A DNA stretch of 44,197 nucleotides from Chloroflexi bacterium UBA4733 (GTDB taxonomy: Bacteria > Chloroflexota > UBA4733): assembly GCA_002404055.1 (NCBI GenBank), contig DHIZ01000115.1, positions 1 to 44,197 on the forward strand, in the 5' to 3' direction. Numbering within the stretch: the first letter of the stretch is position 1; each line of letters begins with the position of its first letter. Below, piece after piece: positions 8,757-17,865 of the stretch. The notes beneath the pieces were generated by a model, which was not told the DNA's origin, made no database searches, and saw only the letters and a program-made list of their open reading frames with translations. The translations under genes and the position numbers were made by a program.

Positions 8757-9306
8757 GCGCTTGTCGGCGCTTGAAGCGGCGCTCGCCGCGCCGGACGCAC
8801 GCATCAGCGCCTACCACGACTTGCCTTTCGCTATCTTCCACTACGCGCCGGAAGACGAGTTCGCCCTGCGCCAGCAGGTCGCCGGCTTGCGGGCACGGCT
8901 GGAGCGGCAGCACGGCAAGGAGGTGGTCGAAATCTCGCTCGCCCGGCTCATGTTCGAAGCGATCGAGCAGACCGTTGGCGGCGAAGCGCTGGCCGAGGCG
9001 GAGCGTACTTCCGGCCTCACCGCCACCATTGAGACCGTCGGCAACATCCTCGACCAGTACGTTCCCCTGGACGCCACGATCGCCGGTCTGCTGGCCGGAA
9101 TGGACCGGCAGCGAACGGTGGCCTTTCTGGTTCGCGCGGGAGCACTCTACCCGGCCTTCCGCACGTCGTCGCTGTTGGAGCGGCTGATGGGAAAGGTAAC
9201 AGTACCGACGGTGCTCTTCTATCCGGGCGTTCTGGAAGGCACCGTCGGCTTGCGCTTCATGGGCATCCTGGAGGCTGACCACAACTACCGACCGAAGATT
9301 TACTAG
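8740..9306 (+). CDS. brxB: BrxB (DUF1788)
   Basis: A 188-residue BrxB protein, normal family length. Diagnostic is the C-terminal block VAFLVRAGALYPAFRTSSLL, followed by VPTVLFYPG, GLRFMG and the terminal YRPKIY. BrxB is a conserved soluble BREX core protein of unresolved biochemical function; interaction with PglZ has been proposed. The start at 8740 has AAAGGG about 7 bases upstream; an ATG three codons later is a possible alternative. It overlaps brxA by 17 bases. A perfect hairpin lies between it and brxC. Confidence 0.88.
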   Translation: MASMPERLSALEAALAAPDARISAYHDLPFAIFHYAPEDEFALRQQVAGLRARLERQHGKEVVEISLARLMFEAIEQTVGGEALAEAERTSGLTATIETVGNILDQYVPLDATIAGLLAGMDRQRTVAFLVRAGALYPAFRTSSLLERLMGKVTVPTVLFYPGVLEGTVGLRFMGILEADHNYRPKIY

Positions 9307-9332
9307 ACTGCTGGGCGGGCACGAAACCGATG

Positions 9333-9362
9333 AGCCGCTCTCCCGGAATTGAGAGAGCGGCT
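9333..9362 (+). promoter_or_regulatory. perfect 10-bp hairpin before brxC
   Basis: AGCCGCTCTC (9333-9342) is exactly complementary to GAGAGCGGCT (9353-9362) around a 10-base loop. It lies 27 bases after the brxB stop and 21 bases before the brxC start. There is no following T-run, so a full terminator is unlikely. It could be an RNA processing or stability element, or an attenuator setting the ratio of BrxC to the upstream proteins. Confidence 0.55.
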
Positions 9363-9383
9363 GGAGTGAGGGAGAGACCTGCG

Positions 9384-12300
9384 ATGGCTGAGACGGCGCG
9401 CATCCTGGACCTGCTCCAGCGGCCGGTCGACCGGCGGATCGAAGAGGTCATCAAGGTCGATCAGACGGATGAAGAGGACGTCGAGCTTGAGTTGACCGAA
9501 TACGTGGTCACGGACACGATCCGCGAGGGGTTTGAACGGATCCTGACCGAGTACCGTCAGGTTCCGAACCATCCAACCGAAGGGATCGGCGTCTGGATCT
9601 CCGGCTTCTTCGGATCGGGAAAATCGAGCTTCGCCAAAGTGCTGGGCTACATCCTGGCCGGGCGAGCCGTCAAGGGGCGCAACGCCGCCGACATCTTCGC
9701 CGACCGCCTCGGCCCACGCGGCGATGCGGTGCGCGCGCTACTCCACGCCATCGGCAACCACGTTCCCACCACCGCCGTCATTTTCGATATCTCGACTGAC
9801 CGAGGTATCCGCAGTGGTTCGGAGCGTATCACCGAGGTGATCTACAAGGCGCTGTTGCGCCACCTCGACTACGTAACCGATTTGGACCTGGCCGAACTGG
9901 AGATCGCTCTGGAGGTGGACGGTCGGCTGGCCGAGTTTGAGCGCCGCTACGAGGCCCAATACCGTCAGTCCTGGCGCTCGCGGCGGGGACTCATCGCGCT
10001 GGCCATGAACGAGGCCAGCGCCATCATGCACGCCTTGGAGCCGAGCACCTACCCGGCCGCCGACACCTGGGCACGGACCCGCCGCGCCACCGATGTGACC
10101 CCCAACCTGCTGGCCGAACGGACACTGGAGTTGACCCGGCGCCGGCTGGGCGACCGCACCGTGCTCTTTGTGGTCGATGAGGTGGGCCAGTACGTTAGCC
10201 GCTCCACGGATAAGATGCTGGACCTTCAGGGCGTTGTCCAGGCCTTCGGGCGCGCGGGCAAAGGCAAGGTCTGGCTCGCCGTCACCAGCCAGGAGCGGCT
10301 GGATGAGGTCGTGGACAGCCTGGAGGGCAAGGCGGTGGAACTGGCTCGCGTCCAGGACCGCTTCCCGCTGCGCGTGGACCTCGCCCCATCCGACATCTCC
10401 GAGGTCACGAGCAAGCGTGTACTCACGAAGAAGCCGGAGTGGGAGGAACGACTTGCGGCGGCCTACGAGCGGTTCCGGCCCACACTCACCAACCACAGCC
10501 GGCTTGCTGCCTCATCCCGGCGAATCGCCCTGGACGCGCACGCCTTCGTCGAGATGTACCCGTTCCTGCCCTACCAGATCGACCTGACGATCGACATCGT
10601 CTCCGGCTTGCGCAACCAGCCCGGGGCCAGCCGGCAGACCGGCGGGGCGAACCGGACGATTATCAAACTGGCCCAGCAGGTCCTCATCAATCCCCACGTC
10701 AACCTCGGCGCGCGCCCGGTCGGTGAGCTGGTCACCCTGGATATGCTCTACGATCTGGTCGAGGGCAACGTCGGCTTCGAGCGGCGGCACGACATTAATG
10801 AGATCGTGGATCAGTACGCCGAGACGCCGCTGGTGGCAAAGGTGGCCAAAGCCATCTGCCTGCTCCAGTTCGTGCGCGGCGTCTCGCGCACGCCGGAGAA
10901 CCTGGCCGCAGTGCTCTATCCCGCGCTGGGCAGTGAGGCGCTCATCCAGCCGGTACAGGAAGCATTGCAGACGCTGCTAGCAGGGCAAAGGATTCGGGAA
11001 GGCGAGAACGGCTACGAGTTGCTGTCCGTCCAGGGGAAGACCTGGGAGGAGGAACGGCGGAGCATTGCCCCCAAGCCGGCGGACATGGGGCGGCTGAAGA
11101 AGGAACTGGCGGCCGAGCTGCTCAAAGAGTTGCGCCCCTACCGCTACAAGAACGTGCGCAACTTTGCCCCAGCCGTCAGCATCGACGGCGAGGCGCCGTC
11201 GAAGGGAGAGATCCCGCTGCAGGTACGCCTGGAGGACGACGACCCCGGTTTGCTGGTGGCCTATACCGTGGCGCAGGACAGCAGTCGGCAGGCGAAAGGG
11301 ACGGCGTTCTGGGTAGTCCCGGTTTCTGCCGCCGTTTTCCTGGGACTGCAGGAACTCTATCGTTCGCGGCAGATGATCGACCGGCACGAGCGGCGGATCG
11401 CCTCCGCCGAAGAGGGCGTTCTACTCAGTGACGAAAAGAACCGCCAGGGCAAGCTGCTCCAGACGCTCCGCAACGACCTGAGCGCCGCCTTTCTTGCCGG
11501 ACGGCTGTACTTTGCTGGACGGGAGCAGCGAGCCCAGGCCCTGGGTGGCGCCGTCGGCGCCGTGGCGTCGGCGTTGTTTGCCGATGTCGTGCCGCGGCTG
11601 TATGACCGAGTCGACCTGGGCGCTGTGGCCGTCAAGGGCGACGAGGTCCGACCGCTGCTCACGAACACCAACCTGGTCGGCTTGCCGGCGGTCCTCTACG
11701 ACGGCGCCGGTGGTCTCGGCCTCGTGCATTCAGCCCAGGGCAGCTACCGGCTCAATCCGAACGCGGCCATCGTCCAGGAGGTCAGCGGCTTCATTGCGGG
11801 TGGCAACACCGGTGAGGAGTCGAAAACCGGCAAGCTGCTCGAGAGCCACTTCGGCGCTCCGCCCTATGGCTGGGACGCAGACGTGGTGCTGCTCGTCGTC
11901 GCCGCCCTGTTCCGGGCCGGCGCCATCGAAGTGACCAGTCAGGGGCGCACGACCCGCGCCTGGACCGACCCGGTGGCCCAGAGCGTGTTCCTGGCCATGC
12001 CCCGCTTTCGCGCCGCGGAGTTCCGCCCCCGAGAAGAGAAGACCCCGACCCTGGCGGAGATGATCAGCGCGATGAAGGGGCTGCGCGACCTGTACGCGGA
12101 GGAGCCGGCCCTGGAGGTCGCCGCGATTGCCAATACGGTACGCACACGCCTGCGGGAGGAGGTACCGGGCCTAGCCGGCCTGGCGGAGCGCCTCCGTGCC
12201 CACGGTCTGCCGGGCTGGGAAGAGATTGACGCGCTACGTCGAGATCTGGAGGGCCTGGGCACCAGTACGGATGATGACGCCGTCAAGAGCTTTGCCCGGC

Positions 12301-12959
12301 AGCACGAAGCGATAGGCGCCGGCCTCGCCCGAGCGCGGACCCTGGAGACGGCGACGACGGAAGCCAACCTGGCGACGATCGCTCAGGCCCGTCAGGCCGT
12401 CAACGAGTTCTGGCCGCTCCTGCGCGGACGCAGCGACGTAACCGGGGCCTTGGAGGACGCGGCAGCGCGCCTCTGTGCCGACCTGACCGCTGATACCTGG
12501 GAGTCGCGCCTGACCCAGGTCGCCACCGATGCGGGCGCGATCGTCGCCGCCTACCGGCGGCTGCGTGAAGCCGTCAAGGTCCGCCACGAGGAGGCGTTCG
12601 CCCGGGCGCTGAGCGAACTGGACGGGCAACCGGACTATGCCGGGTTGCCGCTGGAAGCGCGAGAACGGGTCGCCGCGCCGCTCCGGGAGCGGCTGGTGCG
12701 AGCGGCAGGCGGGGATGGCGCCTACGGCGACCTGACGACCCTGGAATCCGACCTGCGCCTGCTGCCATCCCTGACAGGCGACGCGCTGGTGGCCATTGAG
12801 CATCTCCTCGCCCCGGAGGTGCGCGTGGAGCGGGTGCGGGTAGGCCGCTTCGTGGGCGGCGCCATCGGCACACAGGACGAACTGGAGGCCCAGCTTGGCG
12901 CGTTGCGCGACTACTGTGCCAAGCTGCTGGCCGAGGGCGCGCGGGTAGTGCTGGAATAG
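9384..12959 (+). CDS. brxC: BrxC/PglY family P-loop ATPase
   Basis: A 1191-residue BrxC (PglY-like, DUF499-related) ATPase, normal family length. It begins AETARILDLLQRPVDRRIEE and carries the Walker A GFFGSGKSS at about residues 74-82. LFVVDEVGQYVS near residue 260 is the Walker B / sensor region, and VWLAVTSQERLDEV follows. The C-terminal half is long and helical (about residues 800-1180) with likely coiled-coil segments. The protein is an essential BREX core subunit thought to assemble with PglX and PglZ. The start is ATG 9384, with GAGGGAGAG upstream; the frame is open for another 18 residues through the hairpin, but without a ribosome site. pglX follows after 15 bases. Confidence 0.92.
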   Translation: MAETARILDLLQRPVDRRIEEVIKVDQTDEEDVELELTEYVVTDTIREGFERILTEYRQVPNHPTEGIGVWISGFFGSGKSSFAKVLGYILAGRAVKGRNAADIFADRLGPRGDAVRALLHAIGNHVPTTAVIFDISTDRGIRSGSERITEVIYKALLRHLDYVTDLDLAELEIALEVDGRLAEFERRYEAQYRQSWRSRRGLIALAMNEASAIMHALEPSTYPAADTWARTRRATDVTPNLLAERTLELTRRRLGDRTVLFVVDEVGQYVSRSTDKMLDLQGVVQAFGRAGKGKVWLAVTSQERLDEVVDSLEGKAVELARVQDRFPLRVDLAPSDISEVTSKRVLTKKPEWEERLAAAYERFRPTLTNHSRLAASSRRIALDAHAFVEMYPFLPYQIDLTIDIVSGLRNQPGASRQTGGANRTIIKLAQQVLINPHVNLGARPVGELVTLDMLYDLVEGNVGFERRHDINEIVDQYAETPLVAKVAKAICLLQFVRGVSRTPENLAAVLYPALGSEALIQPVQEALQTLLAGQRIREGENGYELLSVQGKTWEEERRSIAPKPADMGRLKKELAAELLKELRPYRYKNVRNFAPAVSIDGEAPSKGEIPLQVRLEDDDPGLLVAYTVAQDSSRQAKGTAFWVVPVSAAVFLGLQELYRSRQMIDRHERRIASAEEGVLLSDEKNRQGKLLQTLRNDLSAAFLAGRLYFAGREQRAQALGGAVGAVASALFADVVPRLYDRVDLGAVAVKGDEVRPLLTNTNLVGLPAVLYDGAGGLGLVHSAQGSYRLNPNAAIVQEVSGFIAGGNTGEESKTGKLLESHFGAPPYGWDADVVLLVVAALFRAGAIEVTSQGRTTRAWTDPVAQSVFLAMPRFRAAEFRPREEKTPTLAEMISAMKGLRDLYAEEPALEVAAIANTVRTRLREEVPGLAGLAERLRAHGLPGWEEIDALRRDLEGLGTSTDDDAVKSFARQHEAIGAGLARARTLETATTEANLATIAQARQAVNEFWPLLRGRSDVTGALEDAAARLCADLTADTWESRLTQVATDAGAIVAAYRRLREAVKVRHEEAFARALSELDGQPDYAGLPLEARERVAAPLRERLVRAAGGDGAYGDLTTLESDLRLLPSLTGDALVAIEHLLAPEVRVERVRVGRFVGGAIGTQDELEAQLGALRDYCAKLLAEGARVVLE

Positions 12960-12974
12960 CCGGTGGGGGCGAAC

Positions 12975-14999
12975 ATGGACCAGGCGTTACGCAACAAGTT
13001 GCGTCGGGCGGTCGAGGAGATGCGGCGCACGCTCGAGCGTGATGTGACGGAGCAGCTCGAAGGTACCTACGGCATCACGGCGGAGCGCCAGGGCGCGAAC
13101 GGCACGACGCCGGTGCGCCTGGAGGCGGCGGACGAGGTCGCCACCCTGCGCGAATATCCTCAACGCCGGCAGGAACGCCTGGAGATCGAGGCGGCGATCC
13201 GGCACGAGGCAACGAAGACGCCGGGGCTGGCGAAAGGTATTGAAGACCTGGCGGGTGGTGTTGCCCGTTTCGCCCGCGAGGCGGCGTTCACCAGCCTCAA
13301 CCGGCTGGCGGCCCTGAAGCTCATGGAGGCACGCGGCATGCTGCGTCCGTCCATCGGGCAGGGGCCGCAATCCAGCGGCTTCCGCGAGTTCCAGATGGTC
13401 TCGCCCGAGTTGCAGCGCGCCCACGCCGACGGTGGCTACCGCCTCTACCTGGAGCTGCTCTTCGATGATGTATCGGCCGAAATTGCCGTGCTGTTTGACC
13501 GCTCCACGCCGCAGTCGCACCTGTTCCCAACGCCCCTGGCGCTGTTCGCTGTGCTTGAGCGGCTGAACGACCCCGAACTGGCCGTTGTTTGGGACGAGGA
13601 CGAGACCATCGGCTGGATCTATCAATACTTCACGCCCAAGGAGCAGCGCGAGCAGGCGCGCAAGGAGAGCGCCGCGCCACGAAACTCCTACGAGCTGGCT
13701 TTCCGCAACCAGTTCTACACGCCGCGCTACGTTGTCGAGTTCCTCAGCGACAACACGCTCGGTCGGACATGGTGGGAGATGCGCCAGGGCCGGACAGCGC
13801 TCGCTGATACCTGCAGCTACATGGTCCGTCGCAAGCATGCAATCTTTCTCGGGCCGGGCGAGGCTGTGCCGACGACCGACGATGACATCACAACCGAGCA
13901 CGTTGCCCACCGTGCCAAGAAGGACCCGCGGGAGATCCGCGTGCTCGACCCCGCCTGCGGCTCCGGCCATTTCCTGCTCTACTGCTTTGGGCTGTTGCAG
14001 ACGATCTATGAGGAAGCCTACGACGATGCCGACCTCGGCCCGAAACTGCAACGCGAGCAGCCGGACCGCGCGGCGTTCGGCCGCCAGGTCCCGGCGCTGA
14101 TCCTGCGCCACAACCTGCACGGCATTGACATCGACCTGCGCGCCACGCAGATCGCGGCGCTGGCGCTCTGGCTGCGCGCCCAGCGCGCCTACGCTGAGCT
14201 TGCGATACCACCGCAGCAGCGTCCGCGCATCACCAAAGGCAACCTCGTCTGCGCCGAGCCGATGCCGGGCGAGTACCCACTCCTGGAGGAGTACCTGGGC
14301 GCCATCGAACTGCCCCTGGCCGACCTGGTGAAGCAGGTCTGGCTGGACATGCAGTTGGCGGCGGAGGCCGGGTCATTGCTCCGCATCGAACGAGCGATGG
14401 AGGAGAAGGTAGACCAGGCGCGCCATCGGGCCTTCGTCCGTCGCCCCTACGTCCGCGCCGGCTTGCCGGGGATGGAACAGCCTGTGAGGGTCGAGCTGCC
14501 CGGGCTCGCCTCGTCCGACGCTGAAGGGTTCTGGGCGCAGGCCGAGGAAAAACTGCTGGCCGCCCTGGAGGACTACGCAAATCGCGCGACCAACGGTCAG
14601 ACGACGCAACGCCAGCTTTTCGCCGACGATGCAGCACATGGTTTCGCCTTCATCGACCTCTGCCGCCAGCGGTACGACGTGGTGCTGATGAATCCGCCGT
14701 TCGGCGAGACCAGCAGGCCGTCGAAGGCGTACATCGAGAAGACGTACCCACGCACGAAGAACGATCTCTATGCCGCCTTCGTGGAGTGCTGGCTGGATCG
14801 ACTTATCCCGCATGGTTTGCTCGGGGCGATTACCAGCCGCACCGGCTTCTTCCTGTCGTCGTTTCAAAAATGGCGGGAAGAGATCCTGCTGAGGGAAGCG
14901 CGCGTGACGGTCATGGCAGACCTCGGCCAGGGCGTGCTGGACACGGCAATGGTGGAGACGGCGGCGTATGTGTTGGAGCGGCAAACAGTTGACCGTTAG
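12975..14999 (+). CDS. pglX: PglX catalytic half: BREX N6-adenine methyltransferase
   Basis: A 674-residue N-terminal half of PglX, the BREX adenine-specific DNA methyltransferase. The SAM-binding motif DPACGSGHF is at residues 325-333 and the catalytic NPPF at 573-576, so the enzyme looks active. The helical N-terminus (about 1-250) is typical PglX. The protein ends with DLGQGVLDTAMVETAAYVLE plus RQTVDR and a stop, precisely at the junction where the target-recognition region of a ~1200-residue PglX would begin. The frame after the stop has further stops at once. The start is ATG 12975 with GTGGGGG upstream. Two separate downstream genes (19227, 22907) encode alternative C-terminal halves. 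Read as a genuine split gene rather than a single frameshift. Confidence 0.9.
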   Translation: MDQALRNKLRRAVEEMRRTLERDVTEQLEGTYGITAERQGANGTTPVRLEAADEVATLREYPQRRQERLEIEAAIRHEATKTPGLAKGIEDLAGGVARFAREAAFTSLNRLAALKLMEARGMLRPSIGQGPQSSGFREFQMVSPELQRAHADGGYRLYLELLFDDVSAEIAVLFDRSTPQSHLFPTPLALFAVLERLNDPELAVVWDEDETIGWIYQYFTPKEQREQARKESAAPRNSYELAFRNQFYTPRYVVEFLSDNTLGRTWWEMRQGRTALADTCSYMVRRKHAIFLGPGEAVPTTDDDITTEHVAHRAKKDPREIRVLDPACGSGHFLLYCFGLLQTIYEEAYDDADLGPKLQREQPDRAAFGRQVPALILRHNLHGIDIDLRATQIAALALWLRAQRAYAELAIPPQQRPRITKGNLVCAEPMPGEYPLLEEYLGAIELPLADLVKQVWLDMQLAAEAGSLLRIERAMEEKVDQARHRAFVRRPYVRAGLPGMEQPVRVELPGLASSDAEGFWAQAEEKLLAALEDYANRATNGQTTQRQLFADDAAHGFAFIDLCRQRYDVVLMNPPFGETSRPSKAYIEKTYPRTKNDLYAAFVECWLDRLIPHGLLGAITSRTGFFLSSFQKWREEILLREARVTVMADLGQGVLDTAMVETAAYVLERQTVDR

Positions 15000-15118
15000 G
15001 TCTGATGAATCCAGTAGGTACCAGATCCTATAAAAGAACGGTGATCAAATTATCGGCTGTTTCCCTACAATCAGGCTGGTAAAGTTGGGCAGGGCAGCGA
15101 GCGGGAAGGATAGCAGCC

Positions 15119-15328
15119 GTGATCATCGGGAACAAGAATCTCCATCAGGTGAAGCAAGAAGTCTTGCGAGCTGTCAATGCATCCGATAGACCCTACCCTC
15201 CTGGCCAGCTGATCCAGGGTCTGAAGCAGGCAGGTTTCGACGAGAACGCTATTCGTGCTGCGATGTGGGACTTGATAGATCACCGGCAAGTTCACGTGAC
15301 CGGTGACCTGAAGCTTACGAAACGATAG
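15119..15328 (+). CDS. small helical protein, possible winged-helix fold
   Basis: A 69-residue GTG-started protein with a GGAAGGA site about 8 bases upstream. The pattern LIQGLKQAGFDENAIRAAMW, then DLIDHRQV and a short beta-like VTGDLKLTKR ending, looks like a compact winged-helix domain. I do not recognise a named family. It lies between the PglX catalytic half and a deleted dGTPase gene, on the same strand, and may be a DNA-binding regulator of the cargo. A TACAAT hexamer (15066-15071) upstream could be a -10 element but I find no matching -35. Confidence 0.55.
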   Translation: MIIGNKNLHQVKQEVLRAVNASDRPYPPGQLIQGLKQAGFDENAIRAAMWDLIDHRQVHVTGDLKLTKR

Positions 15329-15373
15329 CCTTCGTTCTACCGTGGTCTCACCAGTCGAGCGCGATCCTCCTGT

Positions 15374-15837
15374 GTGTTGCCCATGGCCGATCCAATGGCA
15401 ATAGCTCGCTACCAGCGCCGCCACAGCGAGGACGAGGCGGCGGACGAGAGACAACCGGCGCGGAGAGATCGCGACCGAATACTTTACAGCGCCGCCTTTC
15501 GCCGGTTGGCCGGCATCACACAGGTTGTTTCACCCAAGGTGATGAGAGAGTCATCAATGAGGCGGAAACGCGCAGATTAATTGCCTTGCTGAAAGAATTG
15601 ACATGGGAGTACGTCATCCATAATCATCACCTGGCACTGCAACAATTTGGACAGCGGAAAGTCATTCGAACGCTATTCGAGGTCTTTATCGGGGCGGCGG
15701 AACAAGATGGCGGCGAGCGCCTGTTCCCACTTGAATATCAGGAGCAGTTGATCGAGTCCGCTGACCAGAATGAACGGGTTCTGCTCGCCATTGACTTTAT
15801 CGCATCAATGACTGAGCAACAGGCGCTGGAGGTGTAA
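15374..15837 (+). pseudogene. dGTPase-like HD hydrolase, internally deleted
   Basis: Two pieces of a deoxyguanosinetriphosphate triphosphohydrolase-like protein are joined. The first (15374 to about 15540) gives RDRDRILYSAAFRRLAGITQ followed by VVSP, the hallmark N-terminus of the family. The second, in another frame (about 15547-15837), gives RRLIALLKELTWEYVI, LALQQFGQRKVIRTLFEVF and FIASMTEQQALEV, the hallmark C-terminus. The HD metal-binding core between them, roughly 200-250 residues, is gone, so the enzyme cannot work. Intact relatives hydrolyse dGTP and some deplete nucleotides during phage infection. The pseudogene is therefore probably a decayed defence cargo gene. Confidence 0.8.
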
Positions 15838-16039
15838 ATCAAACCATGATGACCCTGCGTCGCGGATGAGCGCCCTTCCCCCTGGTGTGCTACGCAACTC
15901 CATGGTGGAGGGATTTACTCGCGAGTTGCGGGTATCTCCTTGGGGGTCGGTCCTCTCGCCAAGCAAGGTCCAAGACAGCGCAACCGGAAGAGGACGAAAG
16001 AGCAAAGGTGCGGCCGTAGAAACTCGGCATTCACATGGT

Positions 16040-17467
16040 CTATCCCTCGCCATCCACAGGTAGTGGTAGCGCCTTGCCCTGCACCAGTACGCCCCGAATG
16101 CCTCGCAGGCCATCTTGTAGCTGCTGGTCGCTCACCTGCTCCAGCATGGCACGGTCGATCAGGTTGACAAAGACTCTCTTCTCCGACGAATTTGTGCATA
16201 CGAATAGAACAGCGATGCGCAGGTAGTCAAGCAGTGTTCTCAACAGGCCGGTCATTCCCTGGTGAACTGACTCGATCTTGCGCCGTTCCTTTTCCGACAT
16301 AGCACTGCCATGGACATACTTGCTTCTGATGCCATAGCCGCCAGCCACAGCAGCAGCAATGGCCGACGATTCATGGCCGAGATGGCCAAGGACCTTGGCA
16401 GAGCGCATTTTCAGCTTATAGGTCACTTCGGACGTATCCTCTTCAAGTAGAAAGATGGCCTCCAAGCCCATGATCGCTGTGGCTATGCGCTGCTCGTCCA
16501 TCCGGCTGCGTAGCAAGGCGTCGCAGTAGCGCTGGTAGGCGATCACGCGGTAGTCCGCCATGTGAACTCCCAGGCCGGAAAACTCCTCGAGCAACTTGCC
16601 GTACACGACTGAGCAGAACGCTTCTAGCCTCGGCGCGTCCTCACAGCCAATTATCCGCGTCTCATGGGGTATCTCCGCGTTCCCAGAGGACAGGGTACCG
16701 CCAGCAAAGGAACGAACGATTGTTGCTGCGCTCATGGTGTAGGAGCGAAATGCGACGCTCTGTACGGCATACAGACGAAGCAAAGCAATTATTTTCTCTA
16801 CGATTTGCTGCAGTTCGCTAGCATGTGCCAGCCGTGCTGTGATCTCCATTACCGTTGGTGGAACGTTCAGCCTTTCGGATGATCCCGTGCCATGAACCAA
16901 GGAGAACAACGGAATAGGCTTCTCGAGATCATCAGGAGTCGTCGGACGAAACGCGACCGTCGCTGAGCCAACCTGGATCTCAAAGGGCGTCGTTACGACG
17001 ACACCGACGAGTCGTACGTGTGCCATCCAACTGGTCGGCACACCGTCAAGGTCATTGAGGAACCTTCGCAGGCCTTCCTCAGCCGCTCCGGGATCGTGGC
17101 CAATTTCATTGCTAAGTCGCAGTCGAGCGATGTAACGTACCAGGCGGTCAAGATGGGCTTGTATAGCTTGGTCATTCGGATAGGAGGCGCGCAGTCCATC
17201 TAGCGCGGCGGCATAAGGGGCAGAGACCTTAATGCAGTCCAGGATACTTATGAGGGCTCTGTGCCAAGATGGCTGCGTGAAATAACGGGTGCTGGCGTGT
17301 TGTCTGACGAATCCTTGCTCGGTGATAGCGAACGACGGGCGCTCGATCTCGTAAGCGCAGTAAGGCTCCTGATCGGGTTCGTAGGTGCTTTCGGCCAGAT
17401 GGCTCTCAACGACTGCGAGCAGTTCTTGCAAGAGCTCGACGAGTTCATCCCCATGCTGGCCGTTCAC
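16040..17467 (-). CDS. HEPN-domain protein, ApeA-like
   Basis: A roughly 475-residue soluble protein on the strand opposite to the BREX genes. The C-terminal part has helical blocks ending in GIRSKYVHGS near residue 380, an R-x4-H motif (R-S-K-Y-V-H) diagnostic of HEPN ribonuclease domains. LEAIFLLEEDTSEVTYKLKM just before it matches ApeA-like HEPN proteins. The N-terminal ~300 residues are mixed alpha/beta without a recognised motif. HEPN proteins of this kind are typically abortive-infection RNases. The start is uncertain: GTG 17467 with a weak GGA upstream is preferred; a TTG at 17509 extends it by 14 residues but has no ribosome site. Base composition is less GC-rich than the BREX core, consistent with separate acquisition. 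Confidence 0.72.
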   Translation of the reverse strand: MNGQHGDELVELLQELLAVVESHLAESTYEPDQEPYCAYEIERPSFAITEQGFVRQHASTRYFTQPSWHRALISILDCIKVSAPYAAALDGLRASYPNDQAIQAHLDRLVRYIARLRLSNEIGHDPGAAEEGLRRFLNDLDGVPTSWMAHVRLVGVVVTTPFEIQVGSATVAFRPTTPDDLEKPIPLFSLVHGTGSSERLNVPPTVMEITARLAHASELQQIVEKIIALLRLYAVQSVAFRSYTMSAATIVRSFAGGTLSSGNAEIPHETRIIGCEDAPRLEAFCSVVYGKLLEEFSGLGVHMADYRVIAYQRYCDALLRSRMDEQRIATAIMGLEAIFLLEEDTSEVTYKLKMRSAKVLGHLGHESSAIAAAVAGGYGIRSKYVHGSAMSEKERRKIESVHQGMTGLLRTLLDYLRIAVLFVCTNSSEKRVFVNLIDRAMLEQVSDQQLQDGLRGIRGVLVQGKALPLPVDGEG

Positions 17468-17509
17468 TTCATCATTCCATTCTGGCCTTCTTCGTGATGC
17501 GCTCCTCAA

Positions 17510-17865
17510 TGGCCAGGTTGTTGGGACGGGCGGTGCTCAAACTGGCCCCTGTAGCTCACCGGCAATAGCCCTAGGTAGCGCCGACCGCCTTCCGAACCGA
17601 GACGCCTGATGATCGACGCATGCGCTACGGAACAGACGCCCACCCCGGTCCGTCGTGCCGCATGTTACCCGAAATCCCTCTCAACCCTTGCAGACACTCT
17701 CGCCTTCGTCCGCCGCGAACTCTGGCCCCACGAGGGTTGTTCGCTGTCCACTCGCGACCCTAACAGCGTAAAACGTCCACGCCAGTTCGTGGAAGTATCG
17801 GACCGAGACCATCTGCTACGCTGCCTGAAGGGCCAAAGTCGAAGCGGTTCATAGTTAGGAACTTA
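17510..17865. other. gap between two HEPN-type genes
   Basis: About 350 bases without an intact gene. It contains a possible transposase scar (17609-17854) on the plus strand and must hold the promoter of the HEPN gene, for which I see no clear -35/-10 pair. Confidence 0.4.
17609..17854 (+). pseudogene. possible C-terminal scrap of a transposase
   Basis: An 81-codon frame contains LADTLAFVRRELWPHEG and later NSVKRPRQFVE. This resembles, from memory, the tail of some DDE transposases, which end with a ...ADALA.VRR.LW... segment followed by ...PR.LLE...D.L.YA. Nothing upstream encodes the catalytic core and no inverted repeats were found. If correct it is a mobile-element scar inside the split pglX region. 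The identification is tentative. Confidence 0.33.

Noticed and set aside
12960..15000. Phase-variable simple repeat controlling pglX
   Set aside because: No long homopolymer or short tandem repeat tract was found in or before the catalytic half; the longest run near the start is five G.
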